Shown: positions 38,801-44,682 of the stretch, one piece after another
How the letters are laid out: each line of letters opens with the position of its first letter
Numbering within the stretch: the stretch's first letter is position 1
Assembly: GCA_024760905.1 (NCBI GenBank)
Contig: CM045751.1
Span: forward strand, 10,353,501 to 10,417,500
Source of the DNA: Plotosus lineatus
Taxonomy: Eukaryota > Chordata > Actinopteri > Siluriformes > Plotosidae
Reading direction: 5' to 3'
DNA: 64,000 nucleotides
Translations under genes and position numbers: made by a program
Notes under the pieces: generated by a model
What the model was told of the DNA's origin: nothing
Databases searched by the model: none
What the model saw: only the letters and a program-made list of their open reading frames with translations

Positions 38801-41800
38801 TAAATTTACTGTGTTGTCACAGGAAATACAACCTCAGCTGGGTTTTATGTGGAATGCCCACTTCAGAGGGATTGTAGTTTTTAGACCGCCAATGTTGTTG
38901 AGCATGGTGACCAGCAGGGTTTCAATGAAGAGTCCCTGAGGTACAATAATTTGTGTAGAGGAAGAACAGCAGAGGTGAGAGTACACACCCCTGTGTGACC
39001 TCCAGTGCTAGATGTGATGCTCCCCAGGCTAATCTGCTGCTGCCTGTCAGTCAAGACAATGCTTAAGAGTTCATTCGTGAAAGTAACCAGAGGGAGGCAA
39101 CAGAAGACTAAAAGGACCCACAAAAACAGGAAAAGTACTAGAGAATGAATACCGAGCTAGCCATCTCTGGCAACATATTTGAGGTTGAAATGTGATTTCA
39201 AAGAGACTTTTTCTGATTTTTTTTTTTTTTTTTCCCCCGATCTGCACTGAGCTCCTTGGATGTTCCTGTTTTTGGTCACTCGACTGATTAGTCGCAATTA
39301 AACTCTTTTTAATTTGGGATATACAGAAGCCAGCCATGATCACTCAGGAAGTTAAGAAGCCTTGGTAATTTTAAGAAACATTTTGGAACTTTCAGAACCT
39401 CTGAATAAATAATCAAACTGTATGTAGGTCTGTGACCAGGTAGCTATAAATTTATAGAATATCAGAAACCCGAATAAAATAACACTTGTGCACTGCTGAA
39501 CTGACACTTAAGACAAATTGTATTTTTTTAAATATTGATTATTGTCCTGTAATTGCACACCCTGTGTAATTTTGCATCGCTGCAAAATGATGCATCATTA
39601 TTATTAATATAATTTTTTTTTTTTAATACTCATGTTGATTGTGAAGCCCACACCGGTTGGGTCTGTGCATGTGGACTCTGGAGCGTCAGCCGTGACACGT
39701 GAGAGCCACACACATAGAGACAGACCTTCCCAGCACCAACCTCTAAGGAACCAGGTAAGATTTACCTTTGCTTCGTGAAACTGAGCATTTTTTGGCCCCT
39801 AGCTTGACAGTCCAGTGAGAACTTAAGCCTTTTCTCCTAAACCACAAGTTCAGCCTGAGTGTGTGTACAAGTTGGCACAATCCACCAAGAGTAAATAGGC
39901 ATGATTAGTGTCATGTGGAGAGTTAAAGCCGGCCACACTCTGAAACTTCTCAACACTGTTGTTTAAAATAGTTTAAGTTTAGACAACTCGTCACAAAAGA
40001 TGATGTCATTTCCTCCAGCAACTTATCAGACACAGCACTTCGATAGACAGGCTTCATCAGTACAATGTTAACTCATGTGCCACTTCTGATTAAACACCGC
40101 ACATTAGTCTTAAAATCATTTCTGTTTATAGCATTTGGCTGTTTTTATTTCTGTTGATTTTTTTTTTTTTTTTTTTTCCATATTTGTATTGCTGTTGATG
40201 TTTGTTTATCTCAGTAATTTTTCAGTATCTAGTCTTTTTGTTGATCATATGTTAAGTATAATAAAGTACAGCTTGTATGAAGTAAGAACATTGGAGTCTT
40301 TATCATTAATCATCAGAAATAACATGTCTCCATACCTGCCGTCAGAAATATCCCCCCATTAAGGGGATATTTTTTTTTTTTTTTTTTTGCCTATGTTGGA
40401 CAAACTATGTTTTGAAACCTTACTGTACCTAATGCTGATTTGTGGCTTTGCCATGGCTCTTATGTTTTTTGGTTCTCCGTTGGTTTCCATTGCCCTGCAT
40501 GCCACCTGCTCCCGCTCGCTCGCCTCCTCCACACCTCTTACCCTCGCTCCTGCGCCTCCTTTTGCCCGACCAGACGGCCTCCTCCGACCGAAGAGGAGCA
40601 TGGGAGGTGCAGCCCAACCGGCAGGCCAACTCCTACCTGACCTCTCACCTAGCGTCGGACAGGCATGGAGGCTCAGTGCAGGTATCGCTTCACCCCCTCA
40701 TCCTTCCCCATCCCACTCTCCAAATCATTTTGCGTCAGAGCAGCGTGATCTTTCAGCATGACCCAGCAGAAGTCTGTTCTTCAGGATCCTTAACCAGATA
40801 AAATGGTCAAAGTTTACAAAGGTTGCTTTTGTAAGGAAAAGAACTCAGCCTACAGTTAGTGAGAAGTGTAGTGAGATGATGTACAAGTCATCCTTTTTCC
40901 AGAACCAAAAAAATCTAGAAGGTGTACTATGACCTGATCCAGCTCCTCCAAACTAGGTAAAAATAGTGACTAAAAATGTTTAATAATGGTTTAATTAATA
41001 AATATGTTAATAAAATGTTTAAATGGTTTAATAAATAATCTTCTTTTACTTTTAACACATATTTCATACAAAGTTGGTGAACTTTTATAATTTTTAAAGG
41101 GTTTATGGGGTAGTATTGGGAGCGGGGCAGTGATGGTCTAGTGGTATAGGGCGCTGGATCGCTGATCCAAAGGTTGGGGGTTCGAGTCCCACTCTCCACA
41201 AGGTTGTCACTGTCTTCCCCCCCCCCCCCCCCAGTGCAGCTAACTGGGTTATCAAAGGCTGGCCCTGTCTCTCACTGTCTATGGTGAGAGGCGTGTAAAA
41301 GAACCATTGCTGACTTTCGTAAAGAGTAGGCTGCAAAGTCGTCAGCGTGTTTCTGTCCCTTGCTAAAAAAGGGTTGTGACAGGAAGGGAATCCGACGTAA
41401 AAACCTCTGCCAAAATCAAAACGTACGAATCAGATGATTCGCTGTGGCGACTCCCGAGTAAAAAGGAAAAAGCCGAAAGGAAGACAGACATGGGGTAGTA
41501 TTGGGAGCCTTGGAACGAATCACGCATTTTACATGTAAAATGTGCCTCTATTTACGAAAAATCCAAATTTTGAAAAGGGCGCTGGAACGGATTAATTTCG
41601 TGAGAAGAGGGCCGACTGTATTCTGTATGCACTGGAGTCCATGAAGAACTTTGCACTTGATTGGCCAGTTTCAGCAGTTTGTGCTACAGTATCTTTGCTG
41701 AGAGAGAGAAGACCAGACGTACTCACTTTTTGCTTCCTGTGTACACTGGGATCCCATCCTTGTCCTTAATCGGACCACCTTTGGTAGATAGTTAACACTG

Positions 41801-44682
41801 TATACCGGAAAACCCCCAAAATACCTGCGTTTTTGGAAGATGAATAGATCCTGATCGGCCATAACATTAAATAATTTTGCCACCTGATGGTGAACTGCAT
41901 TGATTTATCATGGTACATTTGGCATCCACCAAGCAGGGATCCCAGACCTCCGTTATTTCGCAGAATTCCGCTATTTTGTGAAGGCTGATATGTCTGGTCT
42001 GATCACACAGAAGAGTGACTATTGTGCAAAATGCTGAAACTGTTAATGTAAGTCATTTTAGAAAGATGGCAAGCCCCAGACTACTCTGGAGGTGTTGATG
42101 TTATGGCTGACATAACTCTGGAAATCATCGTATGAATTTGTGTAATTTTTCTATTTATTTTTTACCCATGTGGATTTCTTCTTTGTGTACTTGGAGGCTC
42201 TTGCTGAATTATGGGATATTGTAATGTAGCGACATGTGCTGTCATATTTGCATAATACGGATGTAGTAGATGGTCGCCAGGTACCGTTCAACTACTGTTA
42301 AACATCCTACTGAACATCCTGAGTATTCAGACACCTTACATGATACTTTTTGAGCGTTAATAGTATTTAACTATGACTATTTGGATGCAGCTGTTTTTGG
42401 TTGACTGGATACTCCAAGTTTTTTTGGAACTGAAATTAATTTTTGACATGACCATGGCAGTTTACAAAATTATTAACAAAAGAAAAGAAAACAAAAAATT
42501 GTTAAAGGGCTGATTGGTGTATTTCGCCTCTCCATTAAAACCCTTTTGTTCTAGAGAAACTAATTACTACCGATGAAGGTTTAGGCTTTTAAAATGCTTG
42601 AGTTTATTTAAGTGTCAGTCTTGATTGCGTACATGCATTAACCAGCCTGTTTTCAGTTGCTTCTGATTTTGAACTTGATTTACAGCTTCCATTCTGACCC
42701 TTGTTCTACAGGTTGTCAGTTCAACTAATGGTGAACTGAACGCAGATGACCCACTGGCAGCCCACTCCAATGCTCCCATTACAGTGCAGGCAGAAGTGGA
42801 AGTTGTGGATGAGGCAAAGTATGTCTGGGAGCCGGGTTATGTGTTACTGTACACCACCGCTGCACATTAGTAGATTAGATTATATATCGAACTGTTACCT
42901 TATACAGTGATCCCTCGCTACTTCGTGCTTCAGTTTCTGCTGCTTCAGTGCATCAACGGTTTTTCAAAAATATTTATCGAAATTAAGGAAAAATGGAAAA
43001 AGTGAAGGAAAATGCTCAAAACAAGGCCAATTATGCAAAAAAAACACACAAAAAACAACCCAAATTTTATTTACATCTTATGCATTATTTTTGAATGTTT
43101 AATTGTTGTTTTAAGCATTTATAGCGTTGGACATGTATTTATTGATATTATATACACATATACATGTACTGTACGTATACGTCAGCTGGTGGAGGGGTTC
43201 CGATCCTACTTTGTGGAAATGGGGGAGGGGTGTCTTGGTCCCCAGAAAGTGAGGGATTCCTGTATACTATATCTTTTATTTGTACAAAACTGGTTTGAAG
43301 AGAAACTATTCCTGTGGTTGAGGGTTTTTCAGTTTCAGGTTTATTCCAATGCCCCTTGAATCAGGCTTTGTTTACTTCTGTGTATAGAACCCAAATCTTT
43401 TTTTTTTTCTCCCCTTATGATATAAATATAGGCACCTTTCTGCTCGTTCAGTACTCTGATGTCTTAAAGTGATACCCATTTTTGATTATTGATGCTGACT
43501 TAAAAATGCACAGGCTGTGTCTAATTCAAACCCTAAAACCGATAGGCCTGAGTTTTTAACATTTCTGGTTGTCCCTCTTTATTCTTACTCTGTATCACTT
43601 GAAATAAACAATGACTTTCCTGTCTGTACTACACGAGCAGAACCCAGCCAGTACCCCACGTCCCTGATCACCACAGATCTGTTCAGATTGATATTTTGAC
43701 TGTCCTTTTCTATCTCTTTCTCCTTCTGTAAGCCTTTTTTTGTCCTGTGTGTCCCCCTTCTTCCTCTTATGTGCCTGGCATGAACTATGTCTCATCGTCT
43801 CACCGCTGTCTAATAATCTTTCTGTCTTTTCTCTTCTCACACTCCTTTTGTAGCTGCGTGAAAATGCTCAACTTGTGGTGAGTCCCTCTCTCCAGTCCAC
43901 ATTGAGGAAAAAAAAAATAACAAGAGGAGTGGACCAGCTTAGACTGTGGGTGAACAGGTCTAGGATTACATGAAGGAGAAACAACCCAAACAGTTGCAGG
44001 CTTTCTCTAAATATGTGCCACAGTCCCCTTAACCTGAGGACTCATTTCACTCAGTATTATGGGATGTAAATTGTAAAACGGGGGATTTATACGTTCCCCG
44101 AACGGTGGGAATACTGCAAAAGAGATGTTGACTTTGAAGAAATTCGCATTTGTAACCAGTACAAAGTTAATTTCCTAATTTCTTATCCCTCATGATGGGA
44201 GCTTTTAAAGCAGATGGGCAATGCAGGGACGTCACTAGAGCTGTAGTAAAGTGTGTCACTTTTCTATGTGTCAGTCTGGAGCTGTTCTCTTTCCTCTGCA
44301 TGCTCCTTCAGACATTCCCATTGGTCCATCCTGTTGTGTTTATTGCTGTCTCAACTCCCCTAACTACAAAGCATAATAAGTGTGTTTGTGTTTTACATGT
44401 GTTTTTTTTTTTTTTTTTTTGGTGAATAATGTTGGCTGTGTGCTCTCTTTAGCTAAAAATAAACATATTTATGTAAAGTAAGACCAAATGTTTTGCTTTA
44501 AAGCTTGCTGTTGTACGTGCAGATTTAATGAGCATTACTGCTGCTGTCTGGTTGGCATCTTTTGATGGCACGGATGAGATGCAGTGTTGGGTCATCCTGA
44601 GTGTAAATCCATCTCTTGTGTCCTCAGGTGCTGTTGTTTCTTTAAGAGGAAGAGGAAAAAGAACACGGCCCGTCACAAATGA
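5487..44682 (+). CDS. csnk1g1: casein kinase 1 gamma (csnk1g1), whole split coding region
   Basis: Serine/threonine kinase of the CK1 gamma type. In this family it is held at the plasma membrane by a C-terminal lipidated cysteine cluster and phosphorylates Wnt co-receptor LRP6 and other acidic or primed substrates. Constitutive coding exons: 5487-5667, 10527-10567, 11978-12047, 34036-34187, 35906-36140, 36950-37035, 37118-37202, 37297-37445, 39647-39754, 42712-42818 and 44628-44682. All joins are GT-AG and phase-consistent. They total 1269 nt, or 422 residues, the usual length of vertebrate CSNK1G1. Visible motifs are the glycine loop [12 protein letters not shown] (about residues 50-61), ATP lysine in VAIKL (about 73), catalytic YRDVKPEN (Asp about 164), IDFG (Asp about 187), and the C-terminal [12 protein letters not shown] cluster. 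The N-terminus ([18 protein letters not shown]) and the tail after the kinase domain fit gamma-1 better than gamma-2 or gamma-3. Paralog choice is by recall, not by a tree. Confidence 0.95.
5668..6660. other. csnk1g1 intron 1, unique part
   Basis: AT-rich intron sequence without recognisable repeats up to the microsatellite at 6661. Confidence 0.5.
6661..6724. repeat. GT-to-CA microsatellite
   Basis: A GT-rich stretch changes to CA at TATACGTGTACACA, forming a self-complementary block ending at the edge of the pogo-like element. Confidence 0.9.
6816..7630 (-). mobile_element. LTR-like fragment split by a LINE piece
   Basis: The minus strand reads a TATA-like GGGCTATAAAGACAAG (about 7597), ACGATTTCCCCGTGCTGTAG, a poly(A) signal AACAATAAAGC (about 7420), then, after an interruption at 6890-7403, TTTTGGGTCCGGCTGAATGT ending near GTTACA. 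The same order of blocks recurs on the plus strand at 59905-60075. This fits an LTR of a retrotransposon; no coding region of the element is present. Confidence 0.5.
7040..7400 (-). pseudogene. non-LTR retrotransposon fragment, C-terminal RT region
   Basis: A 111-codon frame reads [20 protein letters not shown], then [16 protein letters not shown] and [13 protein letters not shown]. This is the conserved region just after the reverse transcriptase domain of fish LINEs. Both edges touch copies of GTTTCCA in the surrounding LTR, a possible target duplication. It lacks the catalytic domain. Confidence 0.65.
8205..8535 (-). repeat. tRNA-derived SINE-like repeat (family E)
   Basis: The minus strand carries GACAGTCGGGTGGCTCCCAG and a B-box-like GCAAGTTCGAATTGAG. 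A decayed relative lies at 24200-24480, sharing CTAACACACTTGG, GAGCTC and the CCA-rich end. Confidence 0.5.
8800..9262 (+). pseudogene. decayed Tc1-like transposase fragment (lineage 2)
   Basis: Ordered Tc1 blocks survive: TACCTACCAAAGGGGGTACA, GACCCCATCCACCAGATGCC, GAACAAGTGGAAGAAGGTGG, a CACATTTTCTTTTACATCAT block, then GGCTTCCAAATTCTCC (the N-S-P region) and GATAAACAAGTCC. The middle, with most of the DDE core, is deleted. The lineage differs from the 1916-3468 element. Identification is from remembered family layout. Confidence 0.58.
9265..10526. other. csnk1g1 intron 1, distal part
   Basis: No gene or clear repeat; mostly AT-rich intron sequence leading to the exon 2 acceptor. Confidence 0.5.
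10527..10567 (+). CDS. csnk1g1: csnk1g1 coding exon 2
   Basis: A 41-nt exon encoding [13 protein letters not shown], which carries the ATP-anchoring lysine. The acceptor is TTTACATTTCAG and the donor ATTG|GTATGT. It restores the glycine codon begun in exon 1 and leaves phase 0. It is too short to stand out as an open frame and was found by family continuity. Confidence 0.92.
11041..11101. repeat. poly-A, AT and AC compound microsatellite
   Basis: A run of A followed by about 15 AT units, then GTATATACACACACACA. Confidence 0.9.
11380..11555 (-). mobile_element. family P pogo-like MITE, one end only
   Basis: Ends GATGCACTGAAGCCGCATGA, GAAGTAGCAAGGGATCCCTG, then TA at 11556-11557. This matches one terminus of family P; the other terminus is missing. 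Confidence 0.65.
11978..12047 (+). CDS. csnk1g1: csnk1g1 coding exon 3
   Basis: A 70-nt exon encoding [20 protein letters not shown] and GST, the N-lobe alphaC region with its conserved glutamate. The acceptor is CACCTTAAAG and the donor ACAG|GTAAGA. The last base starts an alanine codon completed in exon 4, 22 kb downstream. Confidence 0.92.
12064..12090. repeat. poly-C run
   Basis: An almost pure C tract of about 27 bases just after csnk1g1 exon 3. Confidence 0.9.
12113..12345. mobile_element. possible short MITE
   Basis: Starts GGGGATCCCAGATCTCCGCT and ends CACTGGGATCCCTGA. A similar start (AGGGATCCCAGACCTCCGTT) occurs at 41937. The shared terminus suggests a small element family; boundaries are uncertain. 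Confidence 0.3.
13003..13083 (+). repeat. SINE-C fragment
   Basis: GCCAGTGGTGTAATGGTTAG and GGGAAGGTAACCTGCGAT match the head and middle of SINE-C, with the centre lost. Confidence 0.5.
13657..13700. repeat. GT microsatellite
   Basis: About 20 uninterrupted GT units. Confidence 0.95.
13701..15160. other. csnk1g1 intron 3, no gene seen
   Basis: Unique-looking sequence. An open frame at 14048-14491 has no recognisable domain and no sign of splicing or starts typical of a gene. Confidence 0.45.
15161..15222 (+). repeat. SINE-C head fragment
   Basis: TGGGGCCGGTGGTGGAGTGG starts a SINE-C copy that stops where a family P element begins. Confidence 0.5.
15225..15692 (+). mobile_element. family P pogo-like MITE
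   Basis: CAGTGTTCCCTCGCTACTTC at one end and GGAAAGTGAGGAATCCCTG at the other, each next to TA (15223-15224 and 15693-15694). The internal GATCCTACTT, GGTCTCGGTCCCC and poly-A blocks are shared with the other copies. There is no transposase; ends of this kind and TA duplication point to pogo/Tigger mobilisation. Confidence 0.8.
15697..15900 (+). repeat. hAT-like terminus repeat, copy 1
   Basis: GGGCTGCCGCTAATTCAGTG followed by CTTCTCAAATTGTGGGGC and ATAATGACGTAAACTTTAT recurs at 33415-33560. CAGTGCTTCTCAAA is the terminus of the hAT element at 23204, so this looks like a truncated relative. Confidence 0.5.
16266..16516 (-). repeat. tRNA-headed SINE-like repeat (family D)
   Basis: The minus strand reads GAGGCCGCTATGGCCCAGTG, then a B-box GCTGGTTCGATTCCCACACC, and further on a GGTGCCCCAA-type block near the other end. 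The layout is common in fish genomes; it is not a functional tRNA. Confidence 0.55.
16840..17360 (+). pseudogene. decayed Tc1-like transposase (lineage 3)
   Basis: Blocks in the expected Tc1 order: GAAGATGGGGACCATCCGAC, GCAGCATGGAAAGCACCTAG, CTTGTATATTTCAGAATTCT (the second-Asp region, Asp codon lost), GAACTGACCAGCCTGCAGTC (the W-P-x-S-P-D region), and TTAGGCAAGAATAGGAAACA. Many stops and frameshifts; clearly dead. Confidence 0.6.
17775..18102 (-). repeat. SINE-B2 (second tail type)
   Basis: Shares the tRNA-like head and the middle (GTGAGAGACATGGCCGGCCT) with SINE-B. The 3' part instead reads, on this strand, GATGGCCTGGAGAGCTGTCC and ends with a GGATTAAGCAGCTCAGAAAA-type tail. Other copies are at 35018, 36425, 51152 and 55841. 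Confidence 0.7.
18260..18420 (-). mobile_element. family P MITE, truncated
   Basis: Starts CAGGGATCCCTCACTTTACA next to TA, passes a C17 tract, and stops where a SINE-B begins at 18421. Confidence 0.7.
18421..18735 (+). repeat. SINE-B, RTE-tail type
   Basis: GGCGCTGGATCGCTGATCCA, B-box GGGGGTTCGAGTCCCAATC, and 3' end CTGTGGCGAACCCTGAAAAG. It abuts the truncated family P copy, suggesting insertion with loss. Confidence 0.75.
18740..19695. other. csnk1g1 intron 3, no gene seen
   Basis: Contains T-rich runs at 18900-18965. The open frame at 19155-19430 (minus) has no recognisable domain. Nothing else seen. Confidence 0.45.
19700..20177 (+). mobile_element. family P pogo-like MITE
   Basis: CAGTGATCCCTCTCTACTTT to GAAAGTGAGGGATCCCTG with TA on both sides. 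Internal GT repeat and poly-A/poly-C tracts. Confidence 0.82.
20737..21178 (-). mobile_element. family P pogo-like MITE
   Basis: CAGGGATCCCTCACGTTCCA next to TA, a C17 tract, a long T run, and a shortened right end (AGTGAGGGAT, then TA). Confidence 0.75.
21180..22846. other. csnk1g1 intron 3, no gene seen
   Basis: No recognisable gene. Open frames here (for example 21200-21592 minus, 21853-22212 plus) show no family features. Confidence 0.45.
23204..24025 (+). mobile_element. hAT element nested in the outer hAT
   Basis: CAGTGCTTCTCAAATAGTG at the left and AATTGAGAAGCACTG at the right, with 8-bp duplications TTATAAAG and TTTTAAAG (7 of 8 match). A short frame ([20 protein letters not shown]) resembles the start of ZBED-type hAT transposases, but the dimerisation and catalytic domains are gone. 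A SINE-B sits inside at about 23703-23969. Confidence 0.82.
23703..23969 (+). repeat. SINE-B, head missing, inside the inner hAT
   Basis: Starts at CCACCCAGTGCAGCGAACTG and ends CCGAAAGGAAAAGAAGAA. Flanks AGTCGCTCGCGGGG and AGTCATTCGTGGGG look like a diverged duplication. Confidence 0.7.
24200..24480 (-). repeat. family E repeat, decayed copy
   Basis: Shares CTAACACACTTGG, GAGCTC and the CCACTTGGGAGCC block with 8205-8535. Confidence 0.4.
24481..25925. other. csnk1g1 intron 3, no gene seen
   Basis: Unique-looking AT-rich intron DNA; no gene or repeat recognised. Confidence 0.45.
25937..25987. repeat. GT microsatellite
   Basis: AT units followed by about 23 GT units, adjoining the Tigger-like copy. 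Confidence 0.95.
26021..26753 (+). mobile_element. Tigger/pogo-like non-autonomous element, uninterrupted copy
   Basis: Ends ATTATCCGAGTTACGAC and GTTGTAACTCGGATAGTG are inverted repeats. Inside is an ATG at 26268 ([20 protein letters not shown]) and, in another frame, [20 protein letters not shown] (26389-26637), the HTH part of a CENP-B/Tigger transposase. No catalytic domain. It shows what 1303-3557 looked like before the Tc1 insertion. Confidence 0.75.
26754..26840. repeat. TG, CA, TA and CA compound microsatellite
   Basis: TG units, GAAAAGAA, CA units, 18 or so TA units, then CA again. Confidence 0.9.
26842..26945 (-). mobile_element. family P MITE, one end
   Basis: CAGGGATCCCTCACTTTCCG next to TA, through GCGAAGTAGGATC; the other end is missing. 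Confidence 0.7.
26960..27680 (+). pseudogene. decayed Tc1-like transposase (lineage 4)
   Basis: The stretch GTCTTCCAACACAACAAC is the second-Asp region with the Asp codon lost. AGCCCCTGACTTGAATCCCA encodes S-P-D-L-N-P, followed by AATCTTTATTGTAAACTGAA, CATGCTCGAAGACCATCAAA and GCCAAAGAGGAATGGGCTGG. Long G18 and C14 tracts and several stops interrupt it. Confidence 0.7.
28049..28364 (+). mobile_element. family P pogo-like MITE, internally deleted
   Basis: CAGTGATCCCTCGCTACTTC to AAAAGTGAGGGATCCCTG with TA on both sides. The central block between GAATGTTTG and CGGAAATCGGCG is lost. Confidence 0.8.
28415..28545. repeat. perfect-type palindrome with AT core
   Basis: Left arm AAGAACTCGTCTATGTTTAA and on to TTTATAGAAT. 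The right arm is its complement with one base change and one added base. Between the arms is an AT run of about 36 bases. Arm length is about 46 bp. Confidence 0.9.
28609..28871 (-). repeat. SINE-C, 5' truncated
   Basis: AAAGTCTGTTGG tail, GATGGGACGCTAGTCCATCG middle, stopping in the head at GATCATGAGCGCAG. It lies between two AT-rich repeats. Confidence 0.7.
28872..28947. repeat. TA microsatellite
   Basis: About 37 TA units. Confidence 0.95.
28990..29860. other. csnk1g1 intron 3, no gene seen
   Basis: Contains a GT repeat at 29331-29361 and a CT repeat at 29660-29696; otherwise nothing recognisable. Confidence 0.5.
29874..30189 (+). repeat. SINE-B, RTE-tail type
   Basis: Head with B-box GGGGTTCAAGTCCCACTCTC and tail GGGAACAGCCAATAGGAAAA. 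Flanked by ATTTAGTATCGGTA (29860-29873) and ATTTAGTGTCAGTA (30190-30203). Confidence 0.8.
30451..30792 (-). repeat. SINE-B, RTE-tail type
   Basis: Full head on the minus strand (GGGGCAGTTGTGGTCTAGCG, B-box GGGTTCGGGTCCCC) and RTE-like tail. Duplications ACAGCAGTAATTGAATT (30434-30450) and ACAGCAGTAATTTAATT (30793-30809) match at 16 of 17 bases. Confidence 0.85.
30810..33414. other. csnk1g1 intron 3, no gene seen
   Basis: Holds GT microsatellites at 32163-32214 and 32695-32730 and a T run at 33053; no gene recognised. Confidence 0.5.
33415..33560 (+). repeat. hAT-like terminus repeat, copy 2
   Basis: GGGCTGCCGCTAATTCAGTG, CTTCTCAAATAGTGTGGC and GAAAACCAACGTATAAT pair with 15697-15900. Confidence 0.5.
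34036..34187 (+). CDS. csnk1g1: csnk1g1 coding exon 4
   Basis: A 152-nt exon encoding [19 protein letters not shown], the hinge ([15 protein letters not shown]) and the following helix up to AIQL. The acceptor is TTTCCCGCAG and the donor GCTG|GTGAGT. A long poly-T run lies about 75 bases past the donor. Confidence 0.94.
34188..35017. other. csnk1g1 intron 4, proximal part
   Basis: Contains a T run at 34265-34293; otherwise unique-looking. Confidence 0.5.
35018..35366 (-). repeat. SINE-B2
   Basis: Same head and middle as SINE-B, with the second tail. Direct repeats AGAGGTTTA flank it (about 35006 and 35367). Confidence 0.72.
35805..35841. repeat. TTA trinucleotide repeat
   Basis: About 12 TTA units, 65 bases upstream of csnk1g1 exon 5. 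Confidence 0.95.
35906..36140 (+). CDS. csnk1g1: csnk1g1 coding exon 5 (catalytic loop)
   Basis: A 235-nt exon with the catalytic core: [31 protein letters not shown], and the CK1-specific activation segment [16 protein letters not shown]. The acceptor TTGTTTGGACAG has a weak pyrimidine tract, and a TTA trinucleotide repeat sits about 65 bases upstream. The donor is GAAGG|GTAAGC; the split codon is the Glu of GKEQS. Confidence 0.95.
36425..36718 (-). repeat. SINE-B2 with a deletion in the head
   Basis: Tail and middle match 17775-18102, but the head is shortened (the segment with GTGACAACC is missing). Confidence 0.68.
36950..37035 (+). CDS. csnk1g1: csnk1g1 coding exon 6
   Basis: An 86-nt exon encoding [20 protein letters not shown] and SLPWQGLK, the substrate-lobe helix unique to CK1. 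The acceptor is TTTGTTGCAG and the donor TAAAG|GTGCGT. Confidence 0.95.
37118..37202 (+). CDS. csnk1g1: csnk1g1 coding exon 7
   Basis: An 85-nt exon encoding [20 protein letters not shown] and EVLCENFP. The acceptor is ACTTCTTAG and the donor CCAG|GTAAGT. The intron before it is only 82 bp. Confidence 0.95.
37297..37445 (+). CDS. csnk1g1: csnk1g1 coding exon 8
   Basis: A 149-nt exon encoding [20 protein letters not shown] and the end of the kinase domain, [12 protein letters not shown]. The acceptor is GTTCTCGCAG and the donor AATT|GTAAGT. The intron before it is 94 bp, so exons 6-8 form a tight cluster. Confidence 0.95.
37640..38360 (-). pseudogene. possible decayed Tc1-like element (lineage 5)
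   Basis: The minus strand of GGTCAGGACTTTGGGAAGGT has the S-P-D-L-N-P-like spacing, followed by the matching downstream blocks (TTCTGTTGGAACATCCAAC, CCATCATGCT-like). Very decayed; recognised by similarity to a common fish element. Confidence 0.4.
38560..39080 (-). pseudogene. decayed LINE reverse transcriptase fragment
   Basis: The minus strand gives [20 protein letters not shown], then, after a deletion that removes the catalytic F/Y-A-D-D box, LRLYFL and [20 protein letters not shown], then [13 protein letters not shown]. This is the post-RT region of an L2/Rex-like fish LINE. Frameshifts and stops are present. Confidence 0.68.
39130..39646. other. csnk1g1 intron 8, distal part
   Basis: T-rich run at 39218-39233; no gene or repeat recognised. 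Confidence 0.5.
39647..39754 (+). CDS. csnk1g1: csnk1g1 coding exon 9
   Basis: A 108-nt exon starting [20 protein letters not shown] and ending QPLRNQ, the gamma-type linker after the kinase domain. Phase 0 at both ends, with donor CCAG|GTAAGA. It can join in frame to the cassette at 40574 or directly to 42712. Confidence 0.92.
40574..40681 (+). CDS. csnk1g1: csnk1g1 alternative cassette exon (36 codons)
   Basis: Acceptor GCCCGACCAG and donor GCAG|GTATCG bound exactly 108 nt in phase 0. They encode [20 protein letters not shown] followed by [16 protein letters not shown]. This resembles an optional insert in longer vertebrate CSNK1G1 isoforms between the exon-9 and exon-10 segments. Inclusion gives 458 residues. 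The function of the insert is unknown; it is polar and lies in the flexible tail. Confidence 0.82.
41124..41489 (+). repeat. SINE-B, full length, best-preserved copy
   Basis: Head GGGGCAGTGATGGTCTAGTG (A-box region) and B-box GGGGGTTCGAGTCCCACTC, middle TCTCACTGTCTATGGTGAGA, RTE-5'-like block GGGTTGTGACAGGAAGGGAA, RTE-3'-like tail GATTCGCTGTGGCGACTCCC. The 19-bp duplication ATGGGGTAGTATTGGGAGC (41105-41123 and 41490-41508) is perfect, so insertion was by target-primed reverse transcription and recent. Confidence 0.92.
41509..42711. other. csnk1g1 intron before exon 10
   Basis: 41509-41622 looks like the end of another DNA transposon (AACGGATTAATTTCGTGAGA then CCGACTGTAT), and 41937 resembles the short MITE end at 12113. 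The rest shows nothing. Confidence 0.4.
42712..42818 (+). CDS. csnk1g1: csnk1g1 coding exon 10
   Basis: A 107-nt exon encoding [20 protein letters not shown] and [15 protein letters not shown]. The acceptor is TTGTTCTACAG and the donor CAAA|GTATGT. It leaves phase 2, completed either by the last exon (Lys) or by the 24-nt microexon (Asn). Confidence 0.92.
42905..43262 (+). mobile_element. family P pogo-like MITE
   Basis: CAGTGATCCCTCGCTACTTC to AAAGTGAGGGATTCCTG with TA on both sides, 86 bases after csnk1g1 exon 10. Confidence 0.8.
43854..43877 (+). CDS. csnk1g1: csnk1g1 candidate 24-nt alternative microexon
   Basis: Pyrimidine-rich acceptor CTCCTTTTGTAG and strong donor GTG|GTGAGT enclose 24 nt. 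Spliced between exons 10 and 11 it keeps the frame and inserts NCVKMLNLW in place of the Lys before CCCFF, giving a second cysteine and hydrophobics beside the lipidation cluster. A very similar insert is recalled for CSNK1G3 isoforms. Proposed from splice sites and frame only. Confidence 0.68.
44628..44682 (+). CDS. csnk1g1: csnk1g1 last coding exon (membrane-anchor tail)
   Basis: The acceptor TGTCCTCAG is followed by codons for [17 protein letters not shown] and TGA at 44680-44682. The three cysteines next to a basic patch are the palmitoylation-type anchor that defines CK1 gamma. Confidence 0.95.
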
